13,800 nt of DNA from NCBI GenBank assembly GCA_021779635.1, contig JAJYAH010000097.1, forward strand, positions 1 through 13,800, written 5' to 3'. The DNA comes from Pseudomonadota bacterium (GTDB taxonomy: Bacteria; Pseudomonadota; Alphaproteobacteria; Rhizobiales; Xanthobacteraceae). The translations under genes and the position numbers were made by a program. The first letter of the stretch is position 1, and each line of letters opens with the position of its first letter. Under the pieces are notes generated by a model that did not search any database, was not told where the DNA came from, and saw nothing but the letters and a program-made list of their open reading frames with translations. Positions 6,871 through 13,749 of this stretch are shown piece by piece.

Positions 6871-8046
6871 TCATCTGGTGTTCTGTGAGGCATGCAACGA
6901 CGTACCCGAAACGTCATCGCGATTGCTTTGATCGAAGTGTTTGGCGGTACTGAACATCGGCAACAGCACACGGAAAATGGTCTTCCGCGGCTGGGATTCG
7001 CATTCGATAATGCCGCCGTGATCGCCGACGATTTTGGCCACCAGCGCAAGACCCAGTCCGCTGCCGGTCTGCTTGGTCGTGACAAACGGATCGAACAGGT
7101 TCGGGAGCAGGTCTTCCGGCACGCCGGGACCGTTGTCCTTGACACAGAACTCCAGCGGCAATGACACGCGCGATTTCTTTCCCGGCACCGACAAGCGAAC
7201 GCCGGGACGGAACGCAGTGGTCAGCTGAATTTCGGCGTCATTGCCGAGATCGACCACCGCCTCGGCGGCATTCTTGACCAGATTCAGAAATACCTGAATC
7301 AACTGGTCCTGGTTGGCGAGCACTGGCGGCAACGACGGATCGTAGTCTTCGACGAAGCGGACATTGCGCGCAAACCCCGATTGCGCGAGCCGCTTGACGT
7401 GATCGAGCACCGAATGAATGTTGACGGCGCCGCGCGCCACCGGCCGGTCGTCGCCGAACACTTCCATGCGGTCGACCAGCGTGACGATGCGGTCCGCCTC
7501 GTCGCAGATCAATCGCGTCAGCATGCGGTCTTCCGCTGAGGCCGCCTGCTCGAGCAGTTGCGCCGCGCCGCGGATGCCGGACAGCGGATTCTTGATTTCA
7601 TGCGCCAGCATGGCGGCCAGCGCAATCACCGACCGTGCCGCACTTCGATGCGTCAATTGCCGGTCCATCTTGTCCGCGATGGTGCGCTCCTGCAGCATCA
7701 CGACGATATGCCCGGGACGTTCGGTCAGCGGCGCGACATGCAGGTCCACCTGGCGATCGCCGCCGATCCGCGGCGTACCCAGATCCACCTTGTATTCGTT
7801 GACCGGCGAACCGCTGCTGCGCACCTGGTCGATCAGCGCCAGCAACGGGCTGCCGAACGGTACCAGTTCCTTCAGCGACTGACGCTGCAGAAATTGAGTC
7901 GAAATTTCGAAAAACGATTCCGCGGCCATATTGGCATCGACGATCTTGCCGTCCGGCGCGACCAGCAGCACCGGATTGGGCAATGCATTCAGGATCGCCT
8001 CGCCGTCGGATGGCGCCGGCCGGCGATTTTCTGCGGCTGAAGTCAT
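6871..8046 (-). CDS. ntrB: Nitrogen-regulation sensor kinase/phosphatase NtrB
   Basis: NtrB (NR-II) is the cytoplasmic kinase/phosphatase of NtrC, switched by the PII protein. From the chosen start it has 391 residues and no membrane segment. A PAS domain lies at about 15-120, and HisKA has phospho-histidine H149 in [10 protein letters not shown]. The ATPase carries the N box [10 protein letters not shown] (255-264), DNGPG (304-308), FDPFVTT (318-324) and GSGLGLAL (328-335). A longer frame extends upstream to 8139. I chose ATG 8046 because it overlaps the dusB stop as ATGA, has GGAG 9 bases upstream, and begins with a normal NtrB N-terminus; the extra 31 residues would only be dusB coding sequence read in another frame. 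It sits 9 bp upstream of ntrC. Confidence 0.97.
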   Translation of the reverse strand: MTSAAENRRPAPSDGEAILNALPNPVLLVAPDGKIVDANMAAESFFEISTQFLQRQSLKELVPFGSPLLALIDQVRSSGSPVNEYKVDLGTPRIGGDRQVDLHVAPLTERPGHIVVMLQERTIADKMDRQLTHRSAARSVIALAAMLAHEIKNPLSGIRGAAQLLEQAASAEDRMLTRLICDEADRIVTLVDRMEVFGDDRPVARGAVNIHSVLDHVKRLAQSGFARNVRFVEDYDPSLPPVLANQDQLIQVFLNLVKNAAEAVVDLGNDAEIQLTTAFRPGVRLSVPGKKSRVSLPLEFCVKDNGPGVPEDLLPNLFDPFVTTKQTGSGLGLALVAKIVGDHGGIIECESQPRKTIFRVLLPMFSTAKHFDQSNRDDVSGTSLHASQNTR

Positions 8047-9077
8047 GCGGCGGCGCTCCATGCAAAATCGTCGAATGCATCTTGAAGAGAGCGATGCACA
8101 CGGTGCGGATCGTCGGATGTCAGAACCTTCTGTCGCCATGCTTTAAGCGTCGCCGCCGGCGCGCGGCTGCATTGGGCGGCAATTTCCAGCGCCCAGCCGA
8201 GATGCTTGCGTGCATGGCGAAGGCCGACACGCAGTCCATAATGCGCGCAAACGTCGTCATAAAGCGCGCGGAGATAGTCGAGCTGCTCCGCCAGCGAGGG
8301 CGAGGATTCGGCAATACCGGATTCGAGACGGCGCCCGATCTGGCCGGGCAACCACGGCTGGCCCTCCGCCCCGCGGCCGACCATGACCGCGTCAGCACCA
8401 GAGATTTCGAGCGCGGCCAGCGCCTTCTCAAACGACGTGATGTCGCCGTTGACGACGAGCGGAATGCCGATTGCATCCTTGACGGCCCGAACCGCACTCC
8501 AATCGGCTTCGCCCTTGTAGAACTGGCAACGGGTGCGGCCATGCACTGAAATCAGCTGCACGCCTGCGGCCTCGGCGCGACGCGCCAATTCCGGCGCATT
8601 GAGGGAGCGATCGTCCCAACCGAGCCGCATCTTCAACGTCACGGGCACTTTTACGGCGCCGACCGTTGCCTCGATCAAGGTCAATGCGTGATCGGGATCC
8701 CGCATCAATGCCGAACCGGACTGGCCGCCTGTCACGTGACGCGCCGGACAGCCCATGTTGATATCGATAATGTCGGCGCCGGCGGCTTCCGCGATGCGCG
8801 CGCCTTCCGCCATCCAACCCACTTCGCAGCCCGCGAGTTGAACGACATGCGGACCTATTCCGGTCGCCTCGCATCGCAGCCGCGACATCGCTCGACCGTT
8901 GACAAGATCGCTGCTGGCGGTCATTTCCGAGACAACGAGTCCGGCACCTAGACTTGCGGTCAATCGCCGAAACGGCGCGTCGGTAATCCCCGACATCGGC
9001 GCGAGCAGGACCCGATTGGCGACCTCAATATCACCTATTTTCAATGGCTTAAGGCGTGAGGCTTCCAGAACGGTCAC
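8043..9077 (-). CDS. dusB: tRNA-dihydrouridine synthase DusB (NifR3)
   Basis: This FMN- and NADPH-dependent enzyme reduces specific uridines in the tRNA D-loop to dihydrouridine. It was historically named NifR3 because it heads the ntrBC operon in alphaproteobacteria. The 344 residues form a TIM barrel with an opening FMN motif [10 protein letters not shown] (24-33), NMGCP with catalytic C110, K149 in LKMRLGW, SVHGRTR with H179, VVNGDI (208-213) and VMVGRGA (231-237). A helical C-terminal tRNA-binding domain follows. The start is GTG at 9077. An in-frame stop lies upstream, and the nearer ATG at 9090 is out of frame and ends at once. GAGAAG lies only 3 bases before the GTG, so the ribosome binding site is poor. 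The stop overlaps ntrB by 4 bp. A promoter with an NtrC-type palindrome lies 49-77 bp upstream. Confidence 0.96.
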   Translation of the reverse strand: MTVLEASRLKPLKIGDIEVANRVLLAPMSGITDAPFRRLTASLGAGLVVSEMTASSDLVNGRAMSRLRCEATGIGPHVVQLAGCEVGWMAEGARIAEAAGADIIDINMGCPARHVTGGQSGSALMRDPDHALTLIEATVGAVKVPVTLKMRLGWDDRSLNAPELARRAEAAGVQLISVHGRTRCQFYKGEADWSAVRAVKDAIGIPLVVNGDITSFEKALAALEISGADAVMVGRGAEGQPWLPGQIGRRLESGIAESSPSLAEQLDYLRALYDDVCAHYGLRVGLRHARKHLGWALEIAAQCSRAPAATLKAWRQKVLTSDDPHRVHRSLQDAFDDFAWSAAA

Positions 9078-9125
9078 GGACTTCTCATTTTTCTGGCAGA
9101 CGCTTCCTTGCGACTACCGGGACTC

Positions 9126-9154
9126 ATTTTTGAGCACAAATCTTGTGCAGTCAA
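9126..9154 (-). promoter_or_regulatory. Candidate sigma-70-type promoter of dusB-ntrB-ntrC
   Basis: On the minus strand, -35 TTGACT (9154-9149; 5/6 match) and -10 AAAAAT (9131-9126; 4/6) are 17 bases apart. The start would fall near 9119, giving a leader of about 40 nt before the GTG of dusB. The spacer is almost wholly filled by the NtrC-type palindrome at 9134-9148. Found by eye; the -10 box is weak. Confidence 0.45.
9134..9148. promoter_or_regulatory. Putative NtrC binding site (GCAC-N7-GTGC) within the dusB-ntrBC promoter
   Basis: The plus strand reads GCACAAATCTTGTGC. The two 6-base arms are perfectly inverted around ATC, and the outer bases fit the enteric NtrC consensus GCAC-N7-GTGC. 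The site fills 15 of the 17 bases between the -35 and -10 candidates, where a bound dimer would exclude RNA polymerase. Autorepression of ntrBC operons by NtrC is established in enterics and, as I recall, reported in rhizobia. The inner bases also form CAA-N3-TTG, the type attributed to NtrX. Confidence 0.55.
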
Positions 9155-9331
9155 GCTTCATGCCTACACTTTAGACAGTTCTGTCAATCTTTCAAGTGCA
9201 CTGCAACAAAATATGCCTTTCCCACAGTTATCGGGAATTGTTCTGTTTTCGAGCCTCTACATGATAAGGGCAGTGCGTCAGCGAGCCCTGCGCTCCCCCA
9301 ACCAACCCCGAATCACCGATCATTGAGTCCA
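9155..9331. other. Remainder of the dusB/ispDF divergent intergenic region
   Basis: This AT-richer, non-coding stretch lies between the dusB promoter candidate and the ispDF start. It holds a second small dyad GACAG-TT-CTGTC (9174-9185), whose minus-strand reading contains a perfect TTGACA, and a GTGCAC palindrome (9196-9201) that could be an NtrC half-site. I could not assign a good plus-strand promoter for ispDF. TTGTTC (near 9239) followed by TGATAA is the nearest, but it is weak. Confidence 0.35.
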
Positions 9332-10537
9332 ATGCCGAAAACAGAGCGGACTGCAGCCATCCTCGTCGCAGCCGGACGCGGGCTTCGCGCCGGTTCGGGA
9401 GGTCCGAAGCAATACCGTTCGATCGGCGGACAGAGTGTGATTTACCGAGCCATGCAGCCGTTTTGCCGTCACCCGCAGATCTTCGCAGTACAGCCGGTCT
9501 TGAATCCCGATGACATGGCAATGTTTAACGCCGCGGTCAGTACGCTGCGCCATGCGGCTCCCGCCAATGGCGGAGCCACCCGTCAGGCCTCGGTGCGTGC
9601 CGGACTGGAAGCGCTTGCCCATCAAAGGCCGGACATCGTTCTGATCCACGACGCGGCGCGGCCGTTCGTCACGGCCGCGCTGATTTCGCGTGCGATCGAT
9701 GCTGCGTCCCTCACCGGCGCGGCCGTTCCCGCGATACCCGTCACCGATACCGTCAAGCTGATCGACGGCGACGGGAACGTCGAAGCAACGCCGGAGCGCT
9801 CGCGGCTGCGAATTGCGCAAACGCCGCAGGCGTTTCGGTTCGATATGATTCTCGACGCCCATCGCCGCGCGGCCGCCGATGGCCGCAGCGACTTCACCGA
9901 TGACGCCGCGCTTGCCGAGTGGGCGGGATTGACGGTGGCAACCTTTGAAGGCGATCCTGCAAACATGAAACTGACGACGCCGGAAGATTTTGCCCGCGAA
10001 GAAGCCCGCCTCGGCGCCCTGCTTGGCGATGTCAGAACCGGGAGCGGCTACGATGTTCACGCCTTCGGCGATGGCGACCATCTGATGATCTGTGGCGTTC
10101 GCGTGCCGCACAGCCGCGGCTTTCTTGCGCATTCCGACGGTGATGTCGGCCTCCATGCGCTGGTCGACGCGATCCTCGGCGCACTGGCCGACGGCGACAT
10201 CGGTTCGCATTTCCCGCCGAGCGATCCGCAATGGAAGGGCGCGGCATCGGACCGCTTTTTGAAATACGCGGTCGATCGCGTCACCGCGCGCGGCGGACGC
10301 ATCGCCCATCTCGACGTCACCCTGATTTGCGAGCGCCCGAAAGTCGGACCGTACCGTGACGCCATGCGCGCGCGCATCGCTGAGATCACCGGCCTTGGCC
10401 TCTCGCGCGTGGCCGTGAAAGCGACCACCAGCGAACGGCTCGGATTTACCGGCCGCGAGGAAGGCATCGCCGCCATGGCGAGCGCGACGATACGCCTGCC
10501 TTGGAACGAATCGGACGACAAAGGCGGGAGCGACTGA
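9332..10537 (+). CDS. ispDF: Bifunctional IspD/IspF of the MEP isoprenoid pathway
   Basis: This fused enzyme joins two non-consecutive MEP-pathway steps: IspD (CTP + MEP to CDP-ME) and IspF (CDP-ME 2-phosphate to cyclic diphosphate). The 401 residues split near 231. The IspD part has [18 protein letters not shown] (11-28), IHDAARPF (105-112), VTDTVK (137-142) and TPQAF (164-168). The IspF part has GYDVHAF with metal ligands D241 and H243, [15 protein letters not shown] (266-280), [10 protein letters not shown] (289-298), and [20 protein letters not shown] near the C-terminus. The open frame reaches back to TTG 9143, but those 63 residues match nothing and cover the dusB promoter region. ATG 9332 gives the normal N-terminus, with GAG 5 bases upstream. 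The fusion is common in alphaproteobacteria. pncC follows after 1 bp. Confidence 0.97.
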   Translation: MPKTERTAAILVAAGRGLRAGSGGPKQYRSIGGQSVIYRAMQPFCRHPQIFAVQPVLNPDDMAMFNAAVSTLRHAAPANGGATRQASVRAGLEALAHQRPDIVLIHDAARPFVTAALISRAIDAASLTGAAVPAIPVTDTVKLIDGDGNVEATPERSRLRIAQTPQAFRFDMILDAHRRAAADGRSDFTDDAALAEWAGLTVATFEGDPANMKLTTPEDFAREEARLGALLGDVRTGSGYDVHAFGDGDHLMICGVRVPHSRGFLAHSDGDVGLHALVDAILGALADGDIGSHFPPSDPQWKGAASDRFLKYAVDRVTARGGRIAHLDVTLICERPKVGPYRDAMRARIAEITGLGLSRVAVKATTSERLGFTGREEGIAAMASATIRLPWNESDDKGGSD

Positions 10538-10538
10538 A

Positions 10539-11141
10539 ATGAGCGGCAGCGACGCCCGCGCCCTCTCCCGCTCGCTGCTCGATCTTTGCCGGATGCGCAA
10601 GCTGACCATCGCGACCGCGGAATCCTGCACCGGCGGCCTGGTTGCCGGCGCGCTCACGGATATTCCCGGCTCCTCCGACGTGATCGATCGCGGCTTTGTC
10701 ACTTATTCCAACGACGCCAAGCGCGCGATGCTGGGCGTCAAGATAACGACGCTGGCGACGTTCGGCGCGGTCAGCAAGGAAACCGCAACCGCGATGGCTG
10801 TCGGCGCGCTGGAGAAGGCCGGCGTCGATCTTGCCGTCTCCATTACCGGCATTGCCGGTCCGGGCGGTGCCACGCCGGGCAAGCCTGTGGGCCTGGTGCA
10901 CTTCGCCGTCGCCGCCCGCGACGGCAGAATTCTGCATCGCGAATGCCGCTTCGGCGCGATCGGCCGCAGCGCTGTACGCCAGCGCTCCGTCGTGGAGGCC
11001 TTGCGAATGCTGATGGAACTGGCGCGCGGACCGCAGGGGCCGACCAAGCCGCGCCGCGAAGCCACCAGCCGGTTGCGCCCGCGCGCGGCGCGGACGTCGC
11101 GGCGCAACGCCGTCAAGCGGCGGCGACCGCCTCGCGCGTGA
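10539..11141 (+). CDS. pncC: CinA C-terminal-domain protein, nicotinamide-nucleotide amidase PncC
   Basis: PncC deamidates nicotinamide mononucleotide to nicotinate mononucleotide in pyridine-nucleotide recycling. This is the stand-alone C-terminal CinA domain with no N-terminal MoCF-like domain. Key motifs are TAESCTGG (26-33, presumed catalytic S29), VTYSNDAK (54-61), GAVSKETA (76-83) and ITGIAGPGG (102-110). The domain ends near residue 163. Residues 170-200 form a highly basic extension with 14 Arg/Lys in 31 positions, longer than usual for the family. The ATG at 10539 is 1 bp after the ispDF stop, and GGGAG lies 8 bases upstream inside ispDF, indicating an operon with coupled translation. 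It converges on ratA with 20 bp between stops. Often annotated cinA; competence has no evident relevance here. Confidence 0.92.
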   Translation: MSGSDARALSRSLLDLCRMRKLTIATAESCTGGLVAGALTDIPGSSDVIDRGFVTYSNDAKRAMLGVKITTLATFGAVSKETATAMAVGALEKAGVDLAVSITGIAGPGGATPGKPVGLVHFAVAARDGRILHRECRFGAIGRSAVRQRSVVEALRMLMELARGPQGPTKPRREATSRLRPRAARTSRRNAVKRRRPPRA

Positions 11142-11153
11142 TCGGGTCATCAC
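11138..11153. terminator. Short hairpin between convergent pncC and ratA
   Basis: GTGAT, 6 bases, ATCAC: a 5 bp stem spanning the pncC stop and most of the 20 bp gap. It is too small and lacks a T-run for a canonical intrinsic terminator. It is recorded because it is the only symmetric element available to separate two converging transcripts. A second imperfect stem (GTCAGG/CCTGAC) lies just inside the ratA 3' end at 11161-11183. Confidence 0.15.
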
Positions 11154-11161
11154 AAAGGCCG

Positions 11162-11641
11162 TCAGGATAGTGTCCTGCCTGACGCGCCGGCTTTTCCATA
11201 AACCGCGTCGGCGCGCTTTTCGAATGCCGCCGCAAATCGCTGAAACGCCGCGTCGAACATGGTTCCCATCAGCAACGCCAGCATCCGGCTCTTGAATTCA
11301 TAGGCGAGGAAAAACCCGACCTCGCAGGCGTTGTCCGGCTTCGGCTCGAACGACCAGCGGTTCTCCAGGTTGCTGAACGGCCCCTCCAGATACTCGACGA
11401 GAATTTTGAGATTGGGTCGGTCCAGCGTGACCCGGCTGGTGAACCCTTCTCGGACCAGCTTGAACGCGACCGTCATGTCGGCGATGACGATTTCGGTACC
11501 GTCGGGCTTTGGCGTGCGTTGACGTATCTTCAGCGAGCGGCACAACGGCACGAACTCGGGATAACGCTCGACATCGGCGACCAGATCAAACATCTGCGGC
11601 GCGCTGTGGTGAACCCGGCGCTTGCTGGAAAATTTCGGCAT
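11162..11641 (-). CDS. ratA: COQ10/RatA-family SRPBCC (START-like) protein
   Basis: This 159-residue protein belongs to the polyketide-cyclase/START-like COQ10 family. Members bind ubiquinone or other lipids in a helix-grip cavity and support respiration. The E. coli homologue RatA was described as inhibiting 70S assembly, hence the 'toxin' name. Visible family features are the opening MPKFSSKRRVHHS, the helix QMFDLVADVERYPEFVPLC, REGFTSRVTLDRP, EGPFSNLENRWSF and the long C-terminal amphipathic helix around GTMFDAAFQRFAAAFEKRA. It starts 9 bp after the lipA stop, so the pair is probably one operon. The start codon is preceded by CTCCGGAC, a poor ribosome binding site. No antitoxin-like neighbour exists, so I favour a COQ10-like role. 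Confidence 0.9.
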   Translation of the reverse strand: MPKFSSKRRVHHSAPQMFDLVADVERYPEFVPLCRSLKIRQRTPKPDGTEIVIADMTVAFKLVREGFTSRVTLDRPNLKILVEYLEGPFSNLENRWSFEPKPDNACEVGFFLAYEFKSRMLALLMGTMFDAAFQRFAAAFEKRADAVYGKAGASGRTLS

Positions 11642-11650
11642 GTCCGGAGC

Positions 11651-12610
11651 TCAGCCGGAGATCGCAGCCCGCGCCGCCCGCAGCCGGACGAAATCGTCGC
11701 CGGCGTGATGCGAGGAGCGGGTCAAGGGGCTCGCGGATACCATTAGAAAGCCCTTGGCATAGGCCAGCTTCTCGTAGCCTGAGAATTCATCGGGCGGCAC
11801 ATATCGCATGACGGCATGATGCTTGCGGGTCGGCTGCAGATATTGCCCGATGGTGAGAAAGTCGACGTCGGCCGAGCGCAGGTCATCCATCACCTGCAAG
11901 ACCTCGTGACGTTCTTCACCGAGCCCCACCATGATGCCTGACTTGGTAAAGATGGTGGGGTCGATCTCCTTCACCCGCTGCAACAGCCGGATCGAATGGA
12001 AATAGCGCGCGCCGGGACGCACCGTGAGATAATGCGACGGCACCGTTTCCAGATTGTGATTGAACACGTCGGGCTTCGCCGCCACCACGACTTCGAGCGC
12101 GCCGTCTTTGCGGAGGAAATCCGGTGTCAGGATCTCGATCGTCGTGGTCGGGCAGCGGGCCCGGATCGCGCGAACGGTTTGCGCGAAATGGGCAGCCCCA
12201 CCATCGGCGAGATCGTCGCGGTCCACCGAAGTTATCACGATATGAGCGAGCCCGAGCTTGAAGGTGGCTTCGGCGACGTGTTCCGGCTCCAGGGCATCCA
12301 GCGCACCCGGCATGCCGGTCTTGACGTTGCAGAAGGCGCAGGCGCGCGTGCAGGTGTCGCCCATGATCATGAAGGTGGCGTGCTTCTTGTCCCAGCACTC
12401 GCCGATGTTCGGACAGCCCGCTTCTTCGCACACCGTGACCAGGCCGTTTTCCTTGACGATCCTGCGGGTGTCGCCATAGCCACGCGTATTCGGCGCGCGC
12501 ACCCGGATCCAGTCCGGCTTCGGCGGCGACAACGCGTCCGGCCGATTCACCTTTTCGGGGTGACGTGGGCGCAGCGGCGTGGCTGAGACGGTATCGACGA
12601 CGACGACCAT
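11651..12610 (-). CDS. lipA: Lipoyl synthase LipA
   Basis: LipA is a radical-SAM enzyme that inserts two sulfurs into protein-bound octanoyl groups to make the lipoyl cofactor of pyruvate and 2-oxoglutarate dehydrogenases and the glycine cleavage system. It has 319 residues, a typical length. The auxiliary 4Fe-4S cluster ligands are in [12 protein letters not shown] (C61, C66, C72). The radical-SAM cluster motif CTRACAFC gives C87, C91 and C94. The C-terminal RSSHHA (298-303) supplies the serine ligand of the auxiliary cluster. Other landmarks are DWIRVRAP (33-40) and [11 protein letters not shown] 12610 begins MVVVVDTVS with a GGA 8 bases upstream. ratA follows 9 bp downstream. A 132 bp divergent region separates it from the glycosylase gene. 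Confidence 0.98.
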   Translation of the reverse strand: MVVVVDTVSATPLRPRHPEKVNRPDALSPPKPDWIRVRAPNTRGYGDTRRIVKENGLVTVCEEAGCPNIGECWDKKHATFMIMGDTCTRACAFCNVKTGMPGALDALEPEHVAEATFKLGLAHIVITSVDRDDLADGGAAHFAQTVRAIRARCPTTTIEILTPDFLRKDGALEVVVAAKPDVFNHNLETVPSHYLTVRPGARYFHSIRLLQRVKEIDPTIFTKSGIMVGLGEERHEVLQVMDDLRSADVDFLTIGQYLQPTRKHHAVMRYVPPDEFSGYEKLAYAKGFLMVSASPLTRSSHHAGDDFVRLRAARAAISG

Positions 12611-12742
12611 GCAATGTCCATTCTGGCAGGTACCTTAGCTAATCCGCCCGGCCGGGAAGCGCAACCGTCCGGCTTGTTAGTCCCCGGGCTTTAGCATATT
12701 GCCATGCCCGACCCATTTCCGCCCTCCCCGACCTCAATTTGA
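12611..12742. other. Divergent intergenic region between lipA and the DNA glycosylase gene
   Basis: 132 bp without a gene. On the plus strand TTGTTA (12674-12679) and TATTGC (12697-12702) are 17 bases apart, a weak promoter candidate for the glycosylase gene with matches of 4/6 and 3/6. For lipA, TTGCGC on the minus strand followed by GGATTAGCTAAG is suggestive but not convincing. No clear operator symmetry beyond GC-rich CCGGCCGG-like sequence. Confidence 0.25.
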
Positions 12743-13348
12743 ATGGCTCAAAGCCGTCCACCTGCGAATCGAACCGAGACCCGTTTGGGCAAGCCGCTCA
12801 AGCGTGCGTTCTTTGCCCGCCACGTCCTTGAGGTCGCGCCCGACCTGATCGGCGTGACAATGCTGGTAAACGGCGTGGGCGGCATCATCGTCGAGGTTGA
12901 GGCCTACCATCACACCGAACCGGCCGCGCACTCGTTTCGCGGGCCGACGCCGCGCAACAGCGTGATGTTCGGACCACCCGGCTTTGTCTATGTCTATCGC
13001 TCCTACGGCATCCACTGGTGCGTGAACTTTGTCTGCGAAAAGCAAGGCTCGGCCAGCGCGGTGTTGATCCGGGCCCTGCAGCCGACTCACGGCATTCCGG
13101 CGATGCGGCGTCGGCGCGGATTGCACGACGAGAAATCGCTGTGCTCTGGTCCGGGCAAGCTGACCGAAGCGCTCGGGATCGCCCACCAGCACAATGCGCT
13201 GGCGCTCGATGCACCCCCGTTTGCACTGCATGCGAGGGTTGGCAAACCCGATATCGTGGCCGGCGTTCGGATCGGCCTCACCAAGGCGGCCGAGCTTCCA
13301 TGGCGATACGGACTGAAGGACTCAAAATTTCTCTCCAAGCCTTTTTGA
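12743..13348 (+). CDS. 3-methyladenine DNA glycosylase (AAG/MPG family)
   Basis: This monofunctional base-excision repair glycosylase removes alkylated purines and hypoxanthine. The 201 residues fit the bacterial AAG family. Motifs in order are [15 protein letters not shown] (23-37), the active-site strand IVEVEAYHH (49-57) with the catalytic glutamate, [10 protein letters not shown] (67-76), [15 protein letters not shown] (81-95) with the intercalating-loop tyrosines, LIRALQP (108-114), CSGPGKL (134-140), and the C-terminal [13 protein letters not shown] signature. An in-frame TGA lies directly before the ATG, so no longer form is possible. No Shine-Dalgarno sequence is visible upstream (CCTCAATTTGA), hinting at a leaderless or weakly translated mRNA. 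It is divergent from lipA and followed by the repeat region. Confidence 0.94.
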   Translation: MAQSRPPANRTETRLGKPLKRAFFARHVLEVAPDLIGVTMLVNGVGGIIVEVEAYHHTEPAAHSFRGPTPRNSVMFGPPGFVYVYRSYGIHWCVNFVCEKQGSASAVLIRALQPTHGIPAMRRRRGLHDEKSLCSGPGKLTEALGIAHQHNALALDAPPFALHARVGKPDIVAGVRIGLTKAAELPWRYGLKDSKFLSKPF

Positions 13349-13411
13349 CCGGCGGCGCGTGACGACGCTCTGTAAGCCGTCGTTGCGAGCGTAACGAAGA
13401 CGTGTCCGGAC

Positions 13412-13440
13412 GCGGTGCAGCGTTCTTCACGATGCACCGC
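13412..13440. repeat. Inverted repeat, 8 bp arms
   Basis: GCGGTGCA (13412-13419) and TGCACCGC (13433-13440), perfect, with a 13-base loop. Followed 12 bases later by a second perfect dyad CATAGG-TAA-CCTATG (13453-13467). Confidence 0.6.
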
Positions 13441-13513
13441 AGCGCCGGGACCCATAGGTAACCTATGTAGAGCGTGGACCCCGGATCAGCAGCGCACCAC
13501 GCCGCAAGACATA

Positions 13514-13541
13514 GCGCGTCGAAAGACGCGCGTGAACGCGC
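13514..13541. repeat. Two overlapping, mutually exclusive stem-loops
   Basis: GCGCGTC-GAAA-GACGCGC (13514-13531) is a perfect 7 bp stem closed by a GNRA-type tetraloop. Its right arm shares bases with GCGCG-TGAA-CGCGC (13528-13541). Only one can form at a time. Direct observation; no function is claimed. Confidence 0.55.
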
Positions 13542-13622
13542 TTATGGCGCTGCGCAGCATCCGCGGCACACAAACATGCCTCCGCATTCTCGCAGCGCGA
13601 CGCGCCCGAGTTGTACCGAAAC

Positions 13623-13640
13623 TTTTTCGCGCTCGAAAAA
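13623..13640. repeat. Stem-loop TTTTTCG-CGCT-CGAAAAA
   Basis: Perfect 7 bp stem with a 4-base loop. The A/T-rich outer half resembles a bidirectional terminator core, but the G/C part of the stem is only 2 bp, so its strength is doubtful. It lies 275 bp past the glycosylase gene. Confidence 0.4.
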
Positions 13641-13650
13641 CGAGGGCGTG

Positions 13651-13749
13651 GGGAATGCCGGGTGCCCGTTGCACCCGCAGCCGCGTGCGCAAGTGTAGAA
13701 AGCACACGCGTTAGTCACCACGGTCGCACCGGGATCACCCGGCATTCCC
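13651..13749. repeat. Long inverted repeat, 14 bp perfect arms
   Basis: GGGAATGCCGGGTG (13651-13664) and CACCCGGCATTCCC (13736-13749) are perfect inverted copies 71 bp apart. Allowing one extra base, the match extends five bases further out (GCGTG at 13646-13650, CACGC at 13751-13755). Smaller stems nest inside: GGGTGC/GCACCC (13660-13676) and CGCGTG/CACGCG (13682-13710). The arrangement would fold into a branched structure if transcribed. Confidence 0.65.

Noticed and set aside
8047..8139. 31-residue N-terminal extension of NtrB
   Set aside because: It lies wholly inside dusB coding sequence in another frame; the ATGA overlap and GGAG support ATG 8046.
9143..9331. 63-codon N-terminal extension of IspDF from TTG 9143
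   Set aside because: The extension has no resemblance to IspD, and it overlaps the dusB promoter and palindrome. ATG 9332 gives the standard N-terminus.
9320..10702. 460-codon open frame on the minus strand opposite ispDF and pncC
   Set aside because: It is antisense to two genes with unmistakable motifs, is Arg/Ala-rich without recognisable domains, and is the usual by-product of GC-rich third codon positions.
11162..11641. Type II toxin-antitoxin system suggested by the RatA name
   Set aside because: No antitoxin-like small gene is adjacent; the neighbour is lipA, and the protein fits the COQ10 START-like family.
13415..13745. Several 67-99 codon open frames in the right-end region
   Set aside because: They occur on both strands over a palindromic repeat, have no domains, and resemble repeat-derived 'hypothetical proteins' that I judge to be non-coding.
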